Source: Chitinophaga sp. XS-30
Lineage (GTDB): Bacteria > Bacteroidota > Bacteroidia > Chitinophagales > Chitinophagaceae
Assembly (NCBI RefSeq): GCF_008086345.1
Contig: NZ_CP043006.1
Location: forward strand, 1,052,032-1,116,031
Direction of reading: 5' to 3'
DNA length: 64,000 nucleotides
Positions 28,001 to 36,967 of this stretch are shown piece by piece. Position 1 is the first letter of the stretch. Each line of letters begins with the position of its first letter. The translations under genes were made by a program, and so were the position numbers. The notes below the pieces were generated by a model. It worked only from the letters and a program-made list of their open reading frames with translations, was not told where the DNA came from and did not search any database.

Positions 28001-29737
28001 TTAAAGATTTTGTTTTTTCAGTTCACTTACAATGTATTCAGATGCCCGCATGGAAAGCGCCAGGATGGTCCAGGTGGGATTTTTGTCCGCCTGCGAAACA
28101 AACGCGCCGCCATCCACCACAAATACATTCTTCACATCATGCGCCTGGTTGAATTTGTTGAGCACGGAGCGGGAAGGATCATCGCCCATGCGGGTAGTGC
28201 CCACTTCGTGGATGATGCGGCCGGGATTTTCCAGTCCGTACATGCTGTCCGCACCAGGTTTGTTGCCAAGCGGGATGCCCCCCAGCTCATGAATGAGCTT
28301 TTCAAAGGTATCCTGCATATGTTTGGCCTGTTTGATCTCATGATCGCTCCAGGTATAATGGAAACGCAATACCGGGATACCGAACTTGTCCACCACATTC
28401 GGATCGATCTCGCAGTAATTATCTTCCCGGGCAATGGCTTCCCCTCTGCCGGCGAAACCTACTGTGGCGCCATAGAAGCGGCGGTAGTCGTTTTTAAGAG
28501 AAGCGCCGTAGCCCCCCGGCATAAGGCTGGCCGCGCGTTTCGGATCATTCTTCTGCAGTTGCTCGATACCGAAGCCAAAACCATACATGGGCATGGACAA
28601 GCCGCCGCCCATCTCGATATGATAACCTCTTGCAAAGTCCAGCTTCTTGTTATCCAGCCACCAGGGCACATACACATGCATGCCGCCCACACCGTCCTCA
28701 TTATATCGTTTGCGGTCCATCAGCTGCGGAAGGAAAGCGCTGCGGGATGAACCGGTGGAATCATGCAAATACTTGCCGACCACGCCGCTGGAATTGGCCA
28801 GCCCATTGGGGTGCGCCGCGGATTTGGAGTTGAGCAGCAATCTCGCTGATTCGCAGGCGCTTGCCGCCAGTACGACCACCTTTGCATTCACCTGGTATTC
28901 CTGCAGATCATTACGGTCTACATAAGACACGCCGGTGGCTTTGCCGGAACTGTCGGTCAGCACTTCCCGGGCCATGGCATCGGTATAAAGGTCCACATTG
29001 CCGCTTTTCATGGCGGGTTTAACGAGGCAGGTGGAGGAGGAAAAGTCTGCATACACCGTACATCCGCGGTTGCACTGCCGGCAGAAAAAGCAGGTCCCGC
29101 GGTCTTTATTGACCGGCCTGGTGAGTATAGACAGCCGGGAGGCGATCACCGGCAGCCCCATCTTTGTACCGGCCTGCCTGATCAGCATTTCATGCAGGCG
29201 GGGTTTGGGCGGAGGAAGGAAGAGACCATCCGGTTCGTTGTAAATACCTTCCTTGCTGCCGAATACGCCGATCAGTTTGTCTACCCGGTCGTAGTAAGGT
29301 TTGACGTCATCGTAGGAAATGGGCCAGTCGTCTCCCAGCCCATCGAGACTGCGGTGCTTGAAGTCGTTCGGCCCGAAGCGGAGCGAAATACGGCCCCAGT
29401 GGTTGGTTCTGCCGCCCAGCATGCGGGAACGGAACCAGTCGAATTGCGTGCCGTTCTTTTTCGTGTATGGCTCACCGTTAATTTCCCATCCGCCGTATGC
29501 GGCATCGAAATCGCCAAAGGGACGGGTAGTGCCGGCCCCCCTTCGCGGGGATTCATAAGGCCATTTCAGCTGTGTCTGTTGTTTCGGGTCTGCCGGATCG
29601 TAGTTGGGGCCCGCTTCCAGGACCGCAACCGTCAAACCTGCTTCGGAAAGGACTTTGGCGGCCATACCGCCACCGGCGCCGGAGCCAATGATGCATACAT
29701 CATATGCCTTCGGCTGTTTTTTGATCTCAAATGCCAT
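28001..29737 (-). CDS. GMC flavoprotein dehydrogenase with CX2CX2CX3C motif
   Basis: FAD-dependent GMC oxidoreductase of 578 aa from the ATG at 29737. The dinucleotide fold is CIIGSGAGGGMAAKVL (15-30), the second FAD loop is RMLGGRTNHWG (105-115), and the C-terminal motif IIHEVGTTRMGDDP carries the usual His. Four Cys (216, 219, 222, 226 in TCFFCRQCNRGC) form CX2CX2CX3C, the spacing of Fe-S ligands; related FAD-glucose dehydrogenase catalytic subunits hold a 3Fe-4S cluster in this region. Substrate could be gluconate, glucose, or the C3 hydroxyl of glucosides. No cytochrome c subunit is adjacent. Confidence 0.9.
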   Translation of the reverse strand: MAFEIKKQPKAYDVCIIGSGAGGGMAAKVLSEAGLTVAVLEAGPNYDPADPKQQTQLKWPYESPRRGAGTTRPFGDFDAAYGGWEINGEPYTKKNGTQFDWFRSRMLGGRTNHWGRISLRFGPNDFKHRSLDGLGDDWPISYDDVKPYYDRVDKLIGVFGSKEGIYNEPDGLFLPPPKPRLHEMLIRQAGTKMGLPVIASRLSILTRPVNKDRGTCFFCRQCNRGCTVYADFSSSTCLVKPAMKSGNVDLYTDAMAREVLTDSSGKATGVSYVDRNDLQEYQVNAKVVVLAASACESARLLLNSKSAAHPNGLANSSGVVGKYLHDSTGSSRSAFLPQLMDRKRYNEDGVGGMHVYVPWWLDNKKLDFARGYHIEMGGGLSMPMYGFGFGIEQLQKNDPKRAASLMPGGYGASLKNDYRRFYGATVGFAGRGEAIAREDNYCEIDPNVVDKFGIPVLRFHYTWSDHEIKQAKHMQDTFEKLIHELGGIPLGNKPGADSMYGLENPGRIIHEVGTTRMGDDPSRSVLNKFNQAHDVKNVFVVDGGAFVSQADKNPTWTILALSMRASEYIVSELKKQNL

Positions 29738-29828
29738 TGAATCGTGGATTTTGTAAAAGATTTGACCCGCTGAGTATTTAAATCTATAAATTAAATGCGG
29801 AAAATGGAAGCTGTTTTTTACTTTCGGC

Positions 29829-31328
29829 ATGTATTCTATGACAACTACTAACACAGCGCCTTATATCCTTGGGGTAGACATTGGCACAGGAAGTGCAAAA
29901 ACGGTGGCGGTAACGCCGTCCGGACAAATATCCGCGTCGCATCGGCAGACCTATACCTCCTTACATACAGAATCCGGCTTCAGTGAGCAGGACCCGCAGG
30001 CGGTGCTGGCCGCTATCATCGACACCATTCATCATACCGTACAGCAAATGGGCACCGCCCCTGCGGCGATTGCGCTAAGCTGCGCCATGCACAGCTTTAT
30101 GGCCGTGGATGAGCACGGGCAGGCGCTGACGCCGCTGATGCTCTGGTCGGACAGTCGCAGTGAGGCATTTGCCGCCGCATTGAAAGACACGGATTTGGGA
30201 CGGCGGATCTACCAGGCCACGGGAACGCCTATTCACCCCATGTCTCCTTTTTGCAAGCTGCAGTGGCTGCGGGAACACCAGCCCGAGATATTCCGGAAGG
30301 CCGCCTGTTTCATCGGCATCAAGGAATTATTCCTGCATCGCTGTTTCGGAGAGTTCATCATAGACCATTCCCTGGCTTCGGCAACGGGGATGTTCGATAT
30401 CCGCACGCTGGACTGGTATCCGGAAGCGCTGGAGGTAGCCGGTATTACGGACGAGCGTTTGCCGATACCGGTGGAGACCACGAGGCTGCTCATCGGGATG
30501 GACCCTGCCATGGCAGCGGACCTGGGTGTACCGCCTGAAACATTGATCCTGGCGGGCAGCAGTGACGGTTGCCTGGCCCAGCTTGGCAGCGGGGCTGTTG
30601 AGCCAGGCCATGCCGCGTTAACGATCGGTACCAGCGGCGCTATCCGGATGATGACGCCCAAGCCGGCGGAAGACGAGCAATCCCGTTTGTTTTCCTATGC
30701 GCTGACACCCTCGCATTATGTCTGCGGCGGCGCGATCAATAACGGCGGCGGCGCTTTGCAATGGTTCACACAGGCTTTCCTGCCCTGGTCTGACTACAAT
30801 ACTTTCGTGAAAACGGCCCTGTCTGCACCACCCGGAGCGGACGGGCTCCTGTGTTTGCCTTACCTGCTTGGCGAACGGGCCCCGGTTTGGGATAGCCGTT
30901 CCCGTGGCGCCTTTGTAGGCGTGCAGCAGCAGCATACCGCCGCGCATTTCCAGCGGGCAATGATAGAAGGGATCTGCTTCGGGCTTTACAGTGTGGGAGA
31001 AGCGCTGGAAGATGCGCTGGTGCCGATCGATGAAGTGACCGTGAGCGGCGGGTTCACGGCATCTCCGCTGTGGATACAATTGTTGGCGGATATTTTCCAG
31101 AAGCCGATGTTATTGCATCAGGATGAGGATGCTTCCGCCCTGGGGGCAGCCCTGCTCGGCTGGCATGCGCTGGAAAAGATCGATGCCTGGAAGTTCAGCC
31201 CGGCCGCGGCCGCGCGGGTGTTCACGCCGATGGAGAACGATCATGCCGTGTACATGCGGAATTACAAAGCGTATTCCCTGCTGTATCACCAGTTGAAGGA
31301 TGTGATGGAGATCCTGCGGGAGGGATGA
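29829..31328 (+). CDS. gntK: FGGY family sugar kinase, gluconokinase-like
   Basis: Carbohydrate kinase of 499 aa with the FGGY fold: phosphate-1 motif GVDIGTGSAKTVAV, then PLMLWSDSRS, the GSSDGCLAQLGSG hinge and LTIGTSGAIR phosphate-2, and the C-terminal VSGGFTASPLWIQLLADIF adenosine motif. Best read as gluconokinase (gluconate to 6-phosphogluconate); xylulokinase-type specificity cannot be ruled out. It is divergent from the GMC dehydrogenase across 91 bp. Start at 29829 or at the ATG three codons on (29838). It is convergent with mutL, 8 bp apart. Confidence 0.85.
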   Translation: MYSMTTTNTAPYILGVDIGTGSAKTVAVTPSGQISASHRQTYTSLHTESGFSEQDPQAVLAAIIDTIHHTVQQMGTAPAAIALSCAMHSFMAVDEHGQALTPLMLWSDSRSEAFAAALKDTDLGRRIYQATGTPIHPMSPFCKLQWLREHQPEIFRKAACFIGIKELFLHRCFGEFIIDHSLASATGMFDIRTLDWYPEALEVAGITDERLPIPVETTRLLIGMDPAMAADLGVPPETLILAGSSDGCLAQLGSGAVEPGHAALTIGTSGAIRMMTPKPAEDEQSRLFSYALTPSHYVCGGAINNGGGALQWFTQAFLPWSDYNTFVKTALSAPPGADGLLCLPYLLGERAPVWDSRSRGAFVGVQQQHTAAHFQRAMIEGICFGLYSVGEALEDALVPIDEVTVSGGFTASPLWIQLLADIFQKPMLLHQDEDASALGAALLGWHALEKIDAWKFSPAAAARVFTPMENDHAVYMRNYKAYSLLYHQLKDVMEILREG

Positions 31329-31336
31329 TCACGGGC

Positions 31337-33169
31337 TTAAGCTCCCCGTTCAAACATCCTTTCCAGATCGTTCAGTTTGAAAGAAATGAATGTGAAGCGC
31401 CCGCCCGGTGAAACATTGGGTGCGGAGCAGGCAAACAGTTCATCTATAATATTCTGCATTTCCCTGGTGTCCAGGAACTTTCCCGCAGGGATGGCGTTAT
31501 TGCGCGCCATGGAACGTACCAGCTGCTCCCGGCGGCTGAGCTTCAGCTCATTGCTGAAGTGCTTGAATTGCTCCAGTAATCCTTCTATGCTCGCCTGTTC
31601 GTTGCCCGTCTGAATGTCCGCCGGAGTACCGCGGACCACGAAGGTATGCTGGCCGAAGGGCTCAAGATCGTATCCCAGCGCCTGCAGGTCAGGCAGCATT
31701 TCGGTAATGATCATGGCATCCGCCGGCAGCAGCTCCAGCGTTTGCGGGAAGAGGCTTTGCTGCGTGGCCACCGGCTTTTCCGCCAGGGCGCGCAGATAGC
31801 GCTCGTAAAGGATGCGCTCATGCGCCGCCCGCTGATCTATCAGGATGAAACCTGATTTTATCTGGGACAGGATAAATTGCTGATGTACCTGTACCGGCAC
31901 TTTCAGTTCCGTAGCGGCTTCCTGCCAGCGTTCGTCGATCACGGAAGCGGTTTCCGTATGCACAAAAGGCGTTTTCTCGGGGGGCGGGCCCTCGTAGAGA
32001 TCTTTCCAGTGGCGGAGGTTGCTGCTCTGGTCGATGATATGCGCCTGGTTGGCGTGGGTGAAAGTTTTGTAAATGGAAGTACTGGCGGACTGTGCTTTCT
32101 TTTGTTCGGTGAAAGGCTGGGTCACGGCATCCAGCTGCTGGATGCCCGGGTCCAGGTCGAAATCGAGCGCCGGTGTTACGCTGAATTGCGCCAGGGCGTG
32201 TTTGATGGCGGATTGTACAAAGGCGTAAAGGATCTTTTCATCATCGAATTTGATCTCCTGCTTGGTGGGATGTACGTTGATGTCCACATGAGCAGGGTCG
32301 AGATCGATAAACAGCACATACAGGGGGTAATTCTCCGTGGGGATCATTTCGGAAAAGGCATTCATGACGGCATGATGCAGGTATCCGCTTTTGATGAAGC
32401 GGTTATTGACGAAAAAGAACTGGTCGCCGCGGGTTTTTTTTGCGGTCTCCGGTTTTCCCACGAACCCGTTGATATTCATATAGTCCGTGCTTTCCTTCAC
32501 GGTGACGAGCTTGGAATTGTAGTGCTGGCCGAGAATATTGACGATCCGTTGTTTGAGGGAGCCTTTTTCCAGGTGGAACATTTGCTGCCCGTTGCTGTTG
32601 AGGGAGAATTGCAGGTGCGGGAAGGCAAGGGCCACCCGGATGAACTCATCCACAATATGCCGCATCTCGGCAGCGTTACTCTTCAGGAAATTGCGGCGGG
32701 CCGGAACATTGAAGAAAAGGTTCTTCATGGCGATGCTGGTGCCGACTGCGGTTTGGCAGGGCTCCTGGCGTTTGACGAAGCTATTGTCTATTTCAATGAA
32801 GGTGCCGACCTCTTCCGTATGCATGCGCGATTTAAGCTCCACCTGCGATACGGCGGCAATGGAAGCCAGTGCTTCGCCCCGGAAACCCATGGTACGGATA
32901 TGAAAAAGGTCGTCGATGGACTGGATCTTTGAGGTAGCATGACGTTCGAAACACATGCGGGCATCGGTCTCGCTCATACCGCTGCCATTGTCAATTACCT
33001 GGACGAGTTCCTTCCCGGCATCTTTTATAAATAGTTGAATCTCTGTAGCTCCGGCGTCCACGGCATTTTCCAGTAACTCTTTGACTGCCGATGCCGGCCG
33101 CTGAATGACCTCGCCTGCTGCTATCTGGTTTGCTATATTGTCCGGTAACAAATTGATGATATCCGCCAC
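31337..33169 (-). CDS. mutL: DNA mismatch repair protein MutL
   Basis: GHL ATPase of 610 aa, GTG start at 33169 giving the standard opening (ADIINLLPDNIANQIAAGEV). ATPase motifs: ELLENAVDAG, DNGSGM (60-65), GFRGEAL (95-101). The C-terminal endonuclease motif DQHA(X)2E(X)4E is read as D445-Q-R-A..E451....E456, with Arg for His, and the usual C-P-H-x-R-P and A-C-x-S zinc-site motifs are replaced (PNVSPGGRF; MARNNAIPAG). Nicking activity is therefore uncertain even though the dimerisation domain is intact. No mutS is in the window. Confidence 0.96.
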   Translation of the reverse strand: MADIINLLPDNIANQIAAGEVIQRPASAVKELLENAVDAGATEIQLFIKDAGKELVQVIDNGSGMSETDARMCFERHATSKIQSIDDLFHIRTMGFRGEALASIAAVSQVELKSRMHTEEVGTFIEIDNSFVKRQEPCQTAVGTSIAMKNLFFNVPARRNFLKSNAAEMRHIVDEFIRVALAFPHLQFSLNSNGQQMFHLEKGSLKQRIVNILGQHYNSKLVTVKESTDYMNINGFVGKPETAKKTRGDQFFFVNNRFIKSGYLHHAVMNAFSEMIPTENYPLYVLFIDLDPAHVDINVHPTKQEIKFDDEKILYAFVQSAIKHALAQFSVTPALDFDLDPGIQQLDAVTQPFTEQKKAQSASTSIYKTFTHANQAHIIDQSSNLRHWKDLYEGPPPEKTPFVHTETASVIDERWQEAATELKVPVQVHQQFILSQIKSGFILIDQRAAHERILYERYLRALAEKPVATQQSLFPQTLELLPADAMIITEMLPDLQALGYDLEPFGQHTFVVRGTPADIQTGNEQASIEGLLEQFKHFSNELKLSRREQLVRSMARNNAIPAGKFLDTREMQNIIDELFACSAPNVSPGGRFTFISFKLNDLERMFERGA

Positions 33170-33335
33170 TTGCCTGCCTTTTGGCGTAAAGGTAGCAATT
33201 TTTACGCTGGTGCCGCCCCGCGTCGCCCATGCACAAAAATATTGTTAAATGCCCCGGCCCGGCAAACTATACGCCCGTTGGTTTCGTACCTTTAATAACA
33301 GATTAAACGTATTTAATACATAATTACAGATTGAA

Positions 33336-33887
33336 ATGAGGGCATGGAATCTTCTTATTTTGGGACTGACTTTATTGATCAGCCATTGTACATACTCGCA
33401 AAACGGAGTTAAAAAAAAATCGATGGAAGAAAAAAAGAATCCGGTGTACTCCCGCACGGATACTGGTAAAGTAAACCTATCAGACACAGAGTGGAAAAAC
33501 CTGTTAGCAAAAGACGTGTATGATATCGCCCGCGGAAAAGGCACCGAATGGGCGTTTACGGGTAAATACTGGAATCACAAGGAAAAGGGCACCTATTATT
33601 GCGCCGCCTGCGGAAATCCGCTGTTCGTATCAGACACAAAATTTGAAAGCGGCTGCGGCTGGCCCAGTTTTTACCAGCCGATCAGTAAAACCAGCGTATT
33701 ATACACGCCGGACAATTCACACGGCATGCAGCGAACGGAAGTGCAATGCGGCCGTTGCAAGGCACATCTGGGCCATGTTTTTGATGACGGTCCTCCGCCA
33801 ACGGGATTGCGTTATTGCATCAATTCCGTGATCCTTGATTTTGACAAGGCGCAGGATGCTGAAAAACAATACAGGAAGAAGGAATAG
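33336..33887 (+). CDS. msrB: Exported peptide-methionine (R)-S-oxide reductase
   Basis: MsrB of 183 aa with an N-terminal signal peptide (hydrophobic residues 5-17), so it should act in the periplasm on oxidised envelope proteins. The catalytic C161 is in LRYCINSV; the zinc is held by C89/C92 (YYCAACG) and C138/C141 (VQCGRCK); C107 in SGCGWPSFY is the likely resolving residue. His and Asp of [11 protein letters not shown] are present. No msrA is next to it. It lies divergent to mutL across 166 bp. Confidence 0.95.
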   Translation: MRAWNLLILGLTLLISHCTYSQNGVKKKSMEEKKNPVYSRTDTGKVNLSDTEWKNLLAKDVYDIARGKGTEWAFTGKYWNHKEKGTYYCAACGNPLFVSDTKFESGCGWPSFYQPISKTSVLYTPDNSHGMQRTEVQCGRCKAHLGHVFDDGPPPTGLRYCINSVILDFDKAQDAEKQYRKKE

Positions 33888-34007
33888 CCCGTCCCGGCAA
33901 TGCTTGTGAGTAAAGGTCAACCCCGTGCTGTCCCCCCGCTCAGCTATAAATGCCTATGCCGCCCCCCTGAGAACAATGTATATTTAGCCGCCCCTGAATA
34001 AATCATC

Positions 34008-34553
34008 ATGAGAGGTTTAATTGTTTGCGCCTGGATGGCAGGTATTATTCTCGTGTTGTTCGTGTTGCTGCTGCTGGCAGCCCCGGTAAAGGTACATATT
34101 GAGCGTTCCCGGGAAATAAGGGCGCCGGCTCCGGTGGTCTGGGAGCATATTGTAAAGCTTGAAAAGTTCGGGGCCTGGAGCAACTGGTGGAAAACCGATC
34201 CGGCAGCCGCATTCCGGCTGGATGGAGTGGATGGCGCCGCAGGAGCATCTTCGTCCTGGAAAGGGCAAAAGCTGGGGAAAGGGAAACTGGAGCTCGTTTT
34301 TCTCCTCCCTTATTCCGAAGTACGGCAACGCCTGAGCCTGTATGAGCCGTTGGAATCCGGTTATGACGTCTGGTACCGGCTGGCGGAAAAAGATAGCATT
34401 ACACAGGTCACCTGGGCGATGGACGCCAGTTATCCCCGCCCGCAGAATGTTCTGGGCCTGTTCATGAAAAGCAGCATAGAAAGGGATTTTGCACAGGGGC
34501 TGGAAAACCTGCAGAGAATTGCGGAAACAGATGCTGCCGGAAGGAAGCGGTAA
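34008..34553 (+). CDS. Membrane-anchored SRPBCC (START-like) protein
   Basis: A 181-aa protein with one N-terminal membrane helix (residues 4-27) and a polyketide-cyclase/SRPBCC domain: VHIERSREIRAPAPVVWEHIVKLEKFGAWSNWW-type opening (seen as REIRAPAPVVWEHI then FGAWSNWWKTDP), strands through residue 130, and a long C-terminal helix (FMKSSIERDFAQGLENLQRIAE). Ligand unknown. It is convergent with the YciI gene. Confidence 0.85.
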   Translation: MRGLIVCAWMAGIILVLFVLLLLAAPVKVHIERSREIRAPAPVVWEHIVKLEKFGAWSNWWKTDPAAAFRLDGVDGAAGASSSWKGQKLGKGKLELVFLLPYSEVRQRLSLYEPLESGYDVWYRLAEKDSITQVTWAMDASYPRPQNVLGLFMKSSIERDFAQGLENLQRIAETDAAGRKR

Positions 34554-34587
34554 TCGGCCGGCATTGGTAATGACCGTGCTGTACGGA

Positions 34588-34869
34588 TCAGGAGCTTATG
34601 CTGGCCAGCTCGAAAGTATTCGGCTCAAATTCAATGATGTCATATACAGCCAGCTGGAACTTATCAAGCGGATCTTCCGCAAGGATGGCCTCCACCTCTC
34701 GCCGGCTGCCGGCATTACAAAGAATTATTCCGCCCGTACGGGGCTTGCGGCGGCCGGAAAGAATAAAACGGCCTTCGCGGGACTGCTTTTCCAAAAACGC
34801 ATTGTGGGCGTCAATGTAGTGGTCTATAGCCGCCACCGGGCGGATATACTGTAACAGGATCAAATACAT
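34588..34869 (-). CDS. YciI-like protein
   Basis: A 93-aa ferredoxin-like (dimeric alpha/beta barrel) protein of the YCII family. Features: opening YLILLQYIRP, conserved His-Asp region IDHYIDAHNAFLEKQ, GRFILSGRRKPRTGG, and the C-terminal DPLDKFQLAVYDIIEFEP. YciI-family proteins include dehalogenase-like and monooxygenase-like members; no function can be given here. Single gene, divergent from the DUF4836 gene. Confidence 0.9.
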   Translation of the reverse strand: MYLILLQYIRPVAAIDHYIDAHNAFLEKQSREGRFILSGRRKPRTGGIILCNAGSRREVEAILAEDPLDKFQLAVYDIIEFEPNTFELASISS

Positions 34870-35044
34870 GGCTTAGAGGTCTTTTCAGTAAAGCAAATGG
34901 TTAAAAATCAGAATATTTACAAAGGTAGATAAATTGTTGATAGTAGCATCTTTCCTGCCGGATATCAATAAAATTAAACGTATTAGCAAAAAACCTTGTA
35001 TTTTTAACCGTAATTTTCAAATCCAATTTAACATTCACCTCTTT

Positions 35045-36772
35045 ATGAAAAGAACGTTTACAAGGGCTTTCCTGTTTATGTCCGGGGCAGCCGTGCTATT
35101 GTTAGCCGCATGTTCCAAAACCCCGGAACAGGGTAAGCATATTCCGAAAACGGCTGCGCTCGTAGTAGGGATCAACTCCAAGCAAATACAGCAGAAACTC
35201 GTGACCGAAGGGCTCACGGTAGATAAACTGTTTGAATCACTTCAGCAGAAAGATACCAGCAGCGCCATGGGCAAAGCATTGAAAGATGCCGAGAACTCCG
35301 GAGTGGACCTGCAGGGGGATGTATATGTTGCTATGGTGCCGGGCGAAAACGGCAAGGCGTACTTTGCAGCATACGCTTCCCTGAAAGATGAAAGCAAATT
35401 CGAAGCGTTCATCAAGGAGAAAACGCAAAAAGAAGTAACGGCAGGTACCGACTTCAAATACGTTGCGGACGGCAACGGTAAAGGCATTATCGGTTTCGAC
35501 AAGAATATGATCATCGGTGTTTTCGGCTTTGATCCCAACGCTTCCCAGTATGGTGGCGGAAATGAGGGGCTGGACGAGAAAAGCGCCGTAGATATCGTGA
35601 ACAGCCTCTTCCATATGAAAGCAGACGAATCCATCGCGGGCGTTGAATCTTTCAAGGACGTACATAAAGAAAAAGGCGATGCCATCTTCTGGATGAGCAG
35701 CGAGCAGATCTATGCTTTCAATCCGGGCACCCCTTCCGGCATGGCCGCGCTCATGACCACCAATGTGAAAAAGCTGACAGCCGGCTCTTATCAGACCGCT
35801 GCCGTGCATTTCGAGAACGGCAAGATCAAGGTGAACAGCCTGTCTTATACCGGCGAGGAAATGCAGGCCATCATGAAGAAATATCCCATGGAGAAAGTGG
35901 ATATCGATATGCTGGAAAAATATCCTTCAGAAGATATCTTCGGGTTCATGCTGGTGAACTTCGATCTCCGGATGCTCGGTGATATCATCAAACTGGTAGG
36001 TATGGACGGTCTTGCGAACGTTGGCCTTGCAGAAGCCGGCATTACGCTGGATGATATCCTGAAAGCATTCAAAGGCGAGATCGCGCTGATCGGCTCCGAT
36101 TTTTCCGTGAAAAGCCAGCCTTCTGAATGGGATCCTTCCTACAGCACCACCAAACCCGAACTGAAGTGGGCATTCAATATGAAAGTGGGCGATAAGGCTG
36201 CTTTCGAAAAAGTAATGAACTCCCCGATGGTAGGCCAGATGTTTACCAAGCAGGGAAATGAATATGTTCCCAATCAGCCGCTCGGGCCGGTTGCCCTGTC
36301 CGTTAACGACCAGCGCATCCTGGCGGCCTCTGATGCGGAGCTGCTCTCTGCCTACGATGCCGGCAAAGAAAAGGCATCAGTAGAAAGCGGCGTACTGAGC
36401 AAAGTAAAAGGAAGTGTGATGGGCATGTACCTCAACGTGGAGAAACTGGCAAGCAATATTCCCGCTGAAGAAATGAAGTTGCCGGATAGTGTGCTGAATG
36501 ATCTGAAAGGCCTGCTGAAAGACGTGACCGTTGTGTCAGAACCCGCCAGCGGCAAAACCCAGAAATCCGTGCTGGAGCTGAACTTTAAAAATGAAAATCA
36601 GAATACGCTGGTGCAGATCACCAATTTCACCACCAGGATGTACCACTACTACCTGGCGAGGAAAGCGGAAGACAGGGCCAAATGGGGCGCAGTGATAACA
36701 GACACCGCAGTAACCACCGTACCACCGCCGCCCATTGCAGAAGGCGAAGAAGTGGTGCCGGGAGATAATTAA
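35045..36772 (+). CDS. DUF4836 lipoprotein
   Basis: A 575-aa lipoprotein of a Bacteroidota-restricted family. The ATG at 35045 gives a signal ending LLLAAC (Cys21); in-frame upstream codons lie in the AT-rich leader and were not used. The family signature begins right after (HIPKTAALVVGINSKQIQQKL), followed by alternating beta-rich segments to about residue 550 and a Pro/Glu-rich tail (VPPPPIAEGEEVVPG). No catalytic residues are apparent and the role is unknown. Single gene with its own terminator. Confidence 0.88.
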   Translation: MKRTFTRAFLFMSGAAVLLLAACSKTPEQGKHIPKTAALVVGINSKQIQQKLVTEGLTVDKLFESLQQKDTSSAMGKALKDAENSGVDLQGDVYVAMVPGENGKAYFAAYASLKDESKFEAFIKEKTQKEVTAGTDFKYVADGNGKGIIGFDKNMIIGVFGFDPNASQYGGGNEGLDEKSAVDIVNSLFHMKADESIAGVESFKDVHKEKGDAIFWMSSEQIYAFNPGTPSGMAALMTTNVKKLTAGSYQTAAVHFENGKIKVNSLSYTGEEMQAIMKKYPMEKVDIDMLEKYPSEDIFGFMLVNFDLRMLGDIIKLVGMDGLANVGLAEAGITLDDILKAFKGEIALIGSDFSVKSQPSEWDPSYSTTKPELKWAFNMKVGDKAAFEKVMNSPMVGQMFTKQGNEYVPNQPLGPVALSVNDQRILAASDAELLSAYDAGKEKASVESGVLSKVKGSVMGMYLNVEKLASNIPAEEMKLPDSVLNDLKGLLKDVTVVSEPASGKTQKSVLELNFKNENQNTLVQITNFTTRMYHYYLARKAEDRAKWGAVITDTAVTTVPPPPIAEGEEVVPGDN

Positions 36773-36796
36773 TTGCAGCGACCGCTGCAGCAGAAG

Positions 36797-36831
36797 GAGG
36801 GAGTATCAACAGCCGGATACTCCCTCTTTTT
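36797..36831 (+). terminator. Intrinsic terminator of the DUF4836 gene
   Basis: An 11-bp stem (GAGGGAGTATC at 36797-36807 with GATACTCCCTC at 36816-36826), 8-nt loop and a T-tract 36827-36831, 25 bp after the stop codon. Confidence 0.93.
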
Positions 36832-36967
36832 ATGTGAGGCCGGTCTGTTTACCCGCTCCCGGGTTGTGCTGCGGAGGGCACGGATTTATTTAACGCTCCC
36901 CGTTCCGCAAAACAGCGGGAAAACTTTATATTTATCTTCTTCATAGCCCATCAAACAGAACAGCAAT

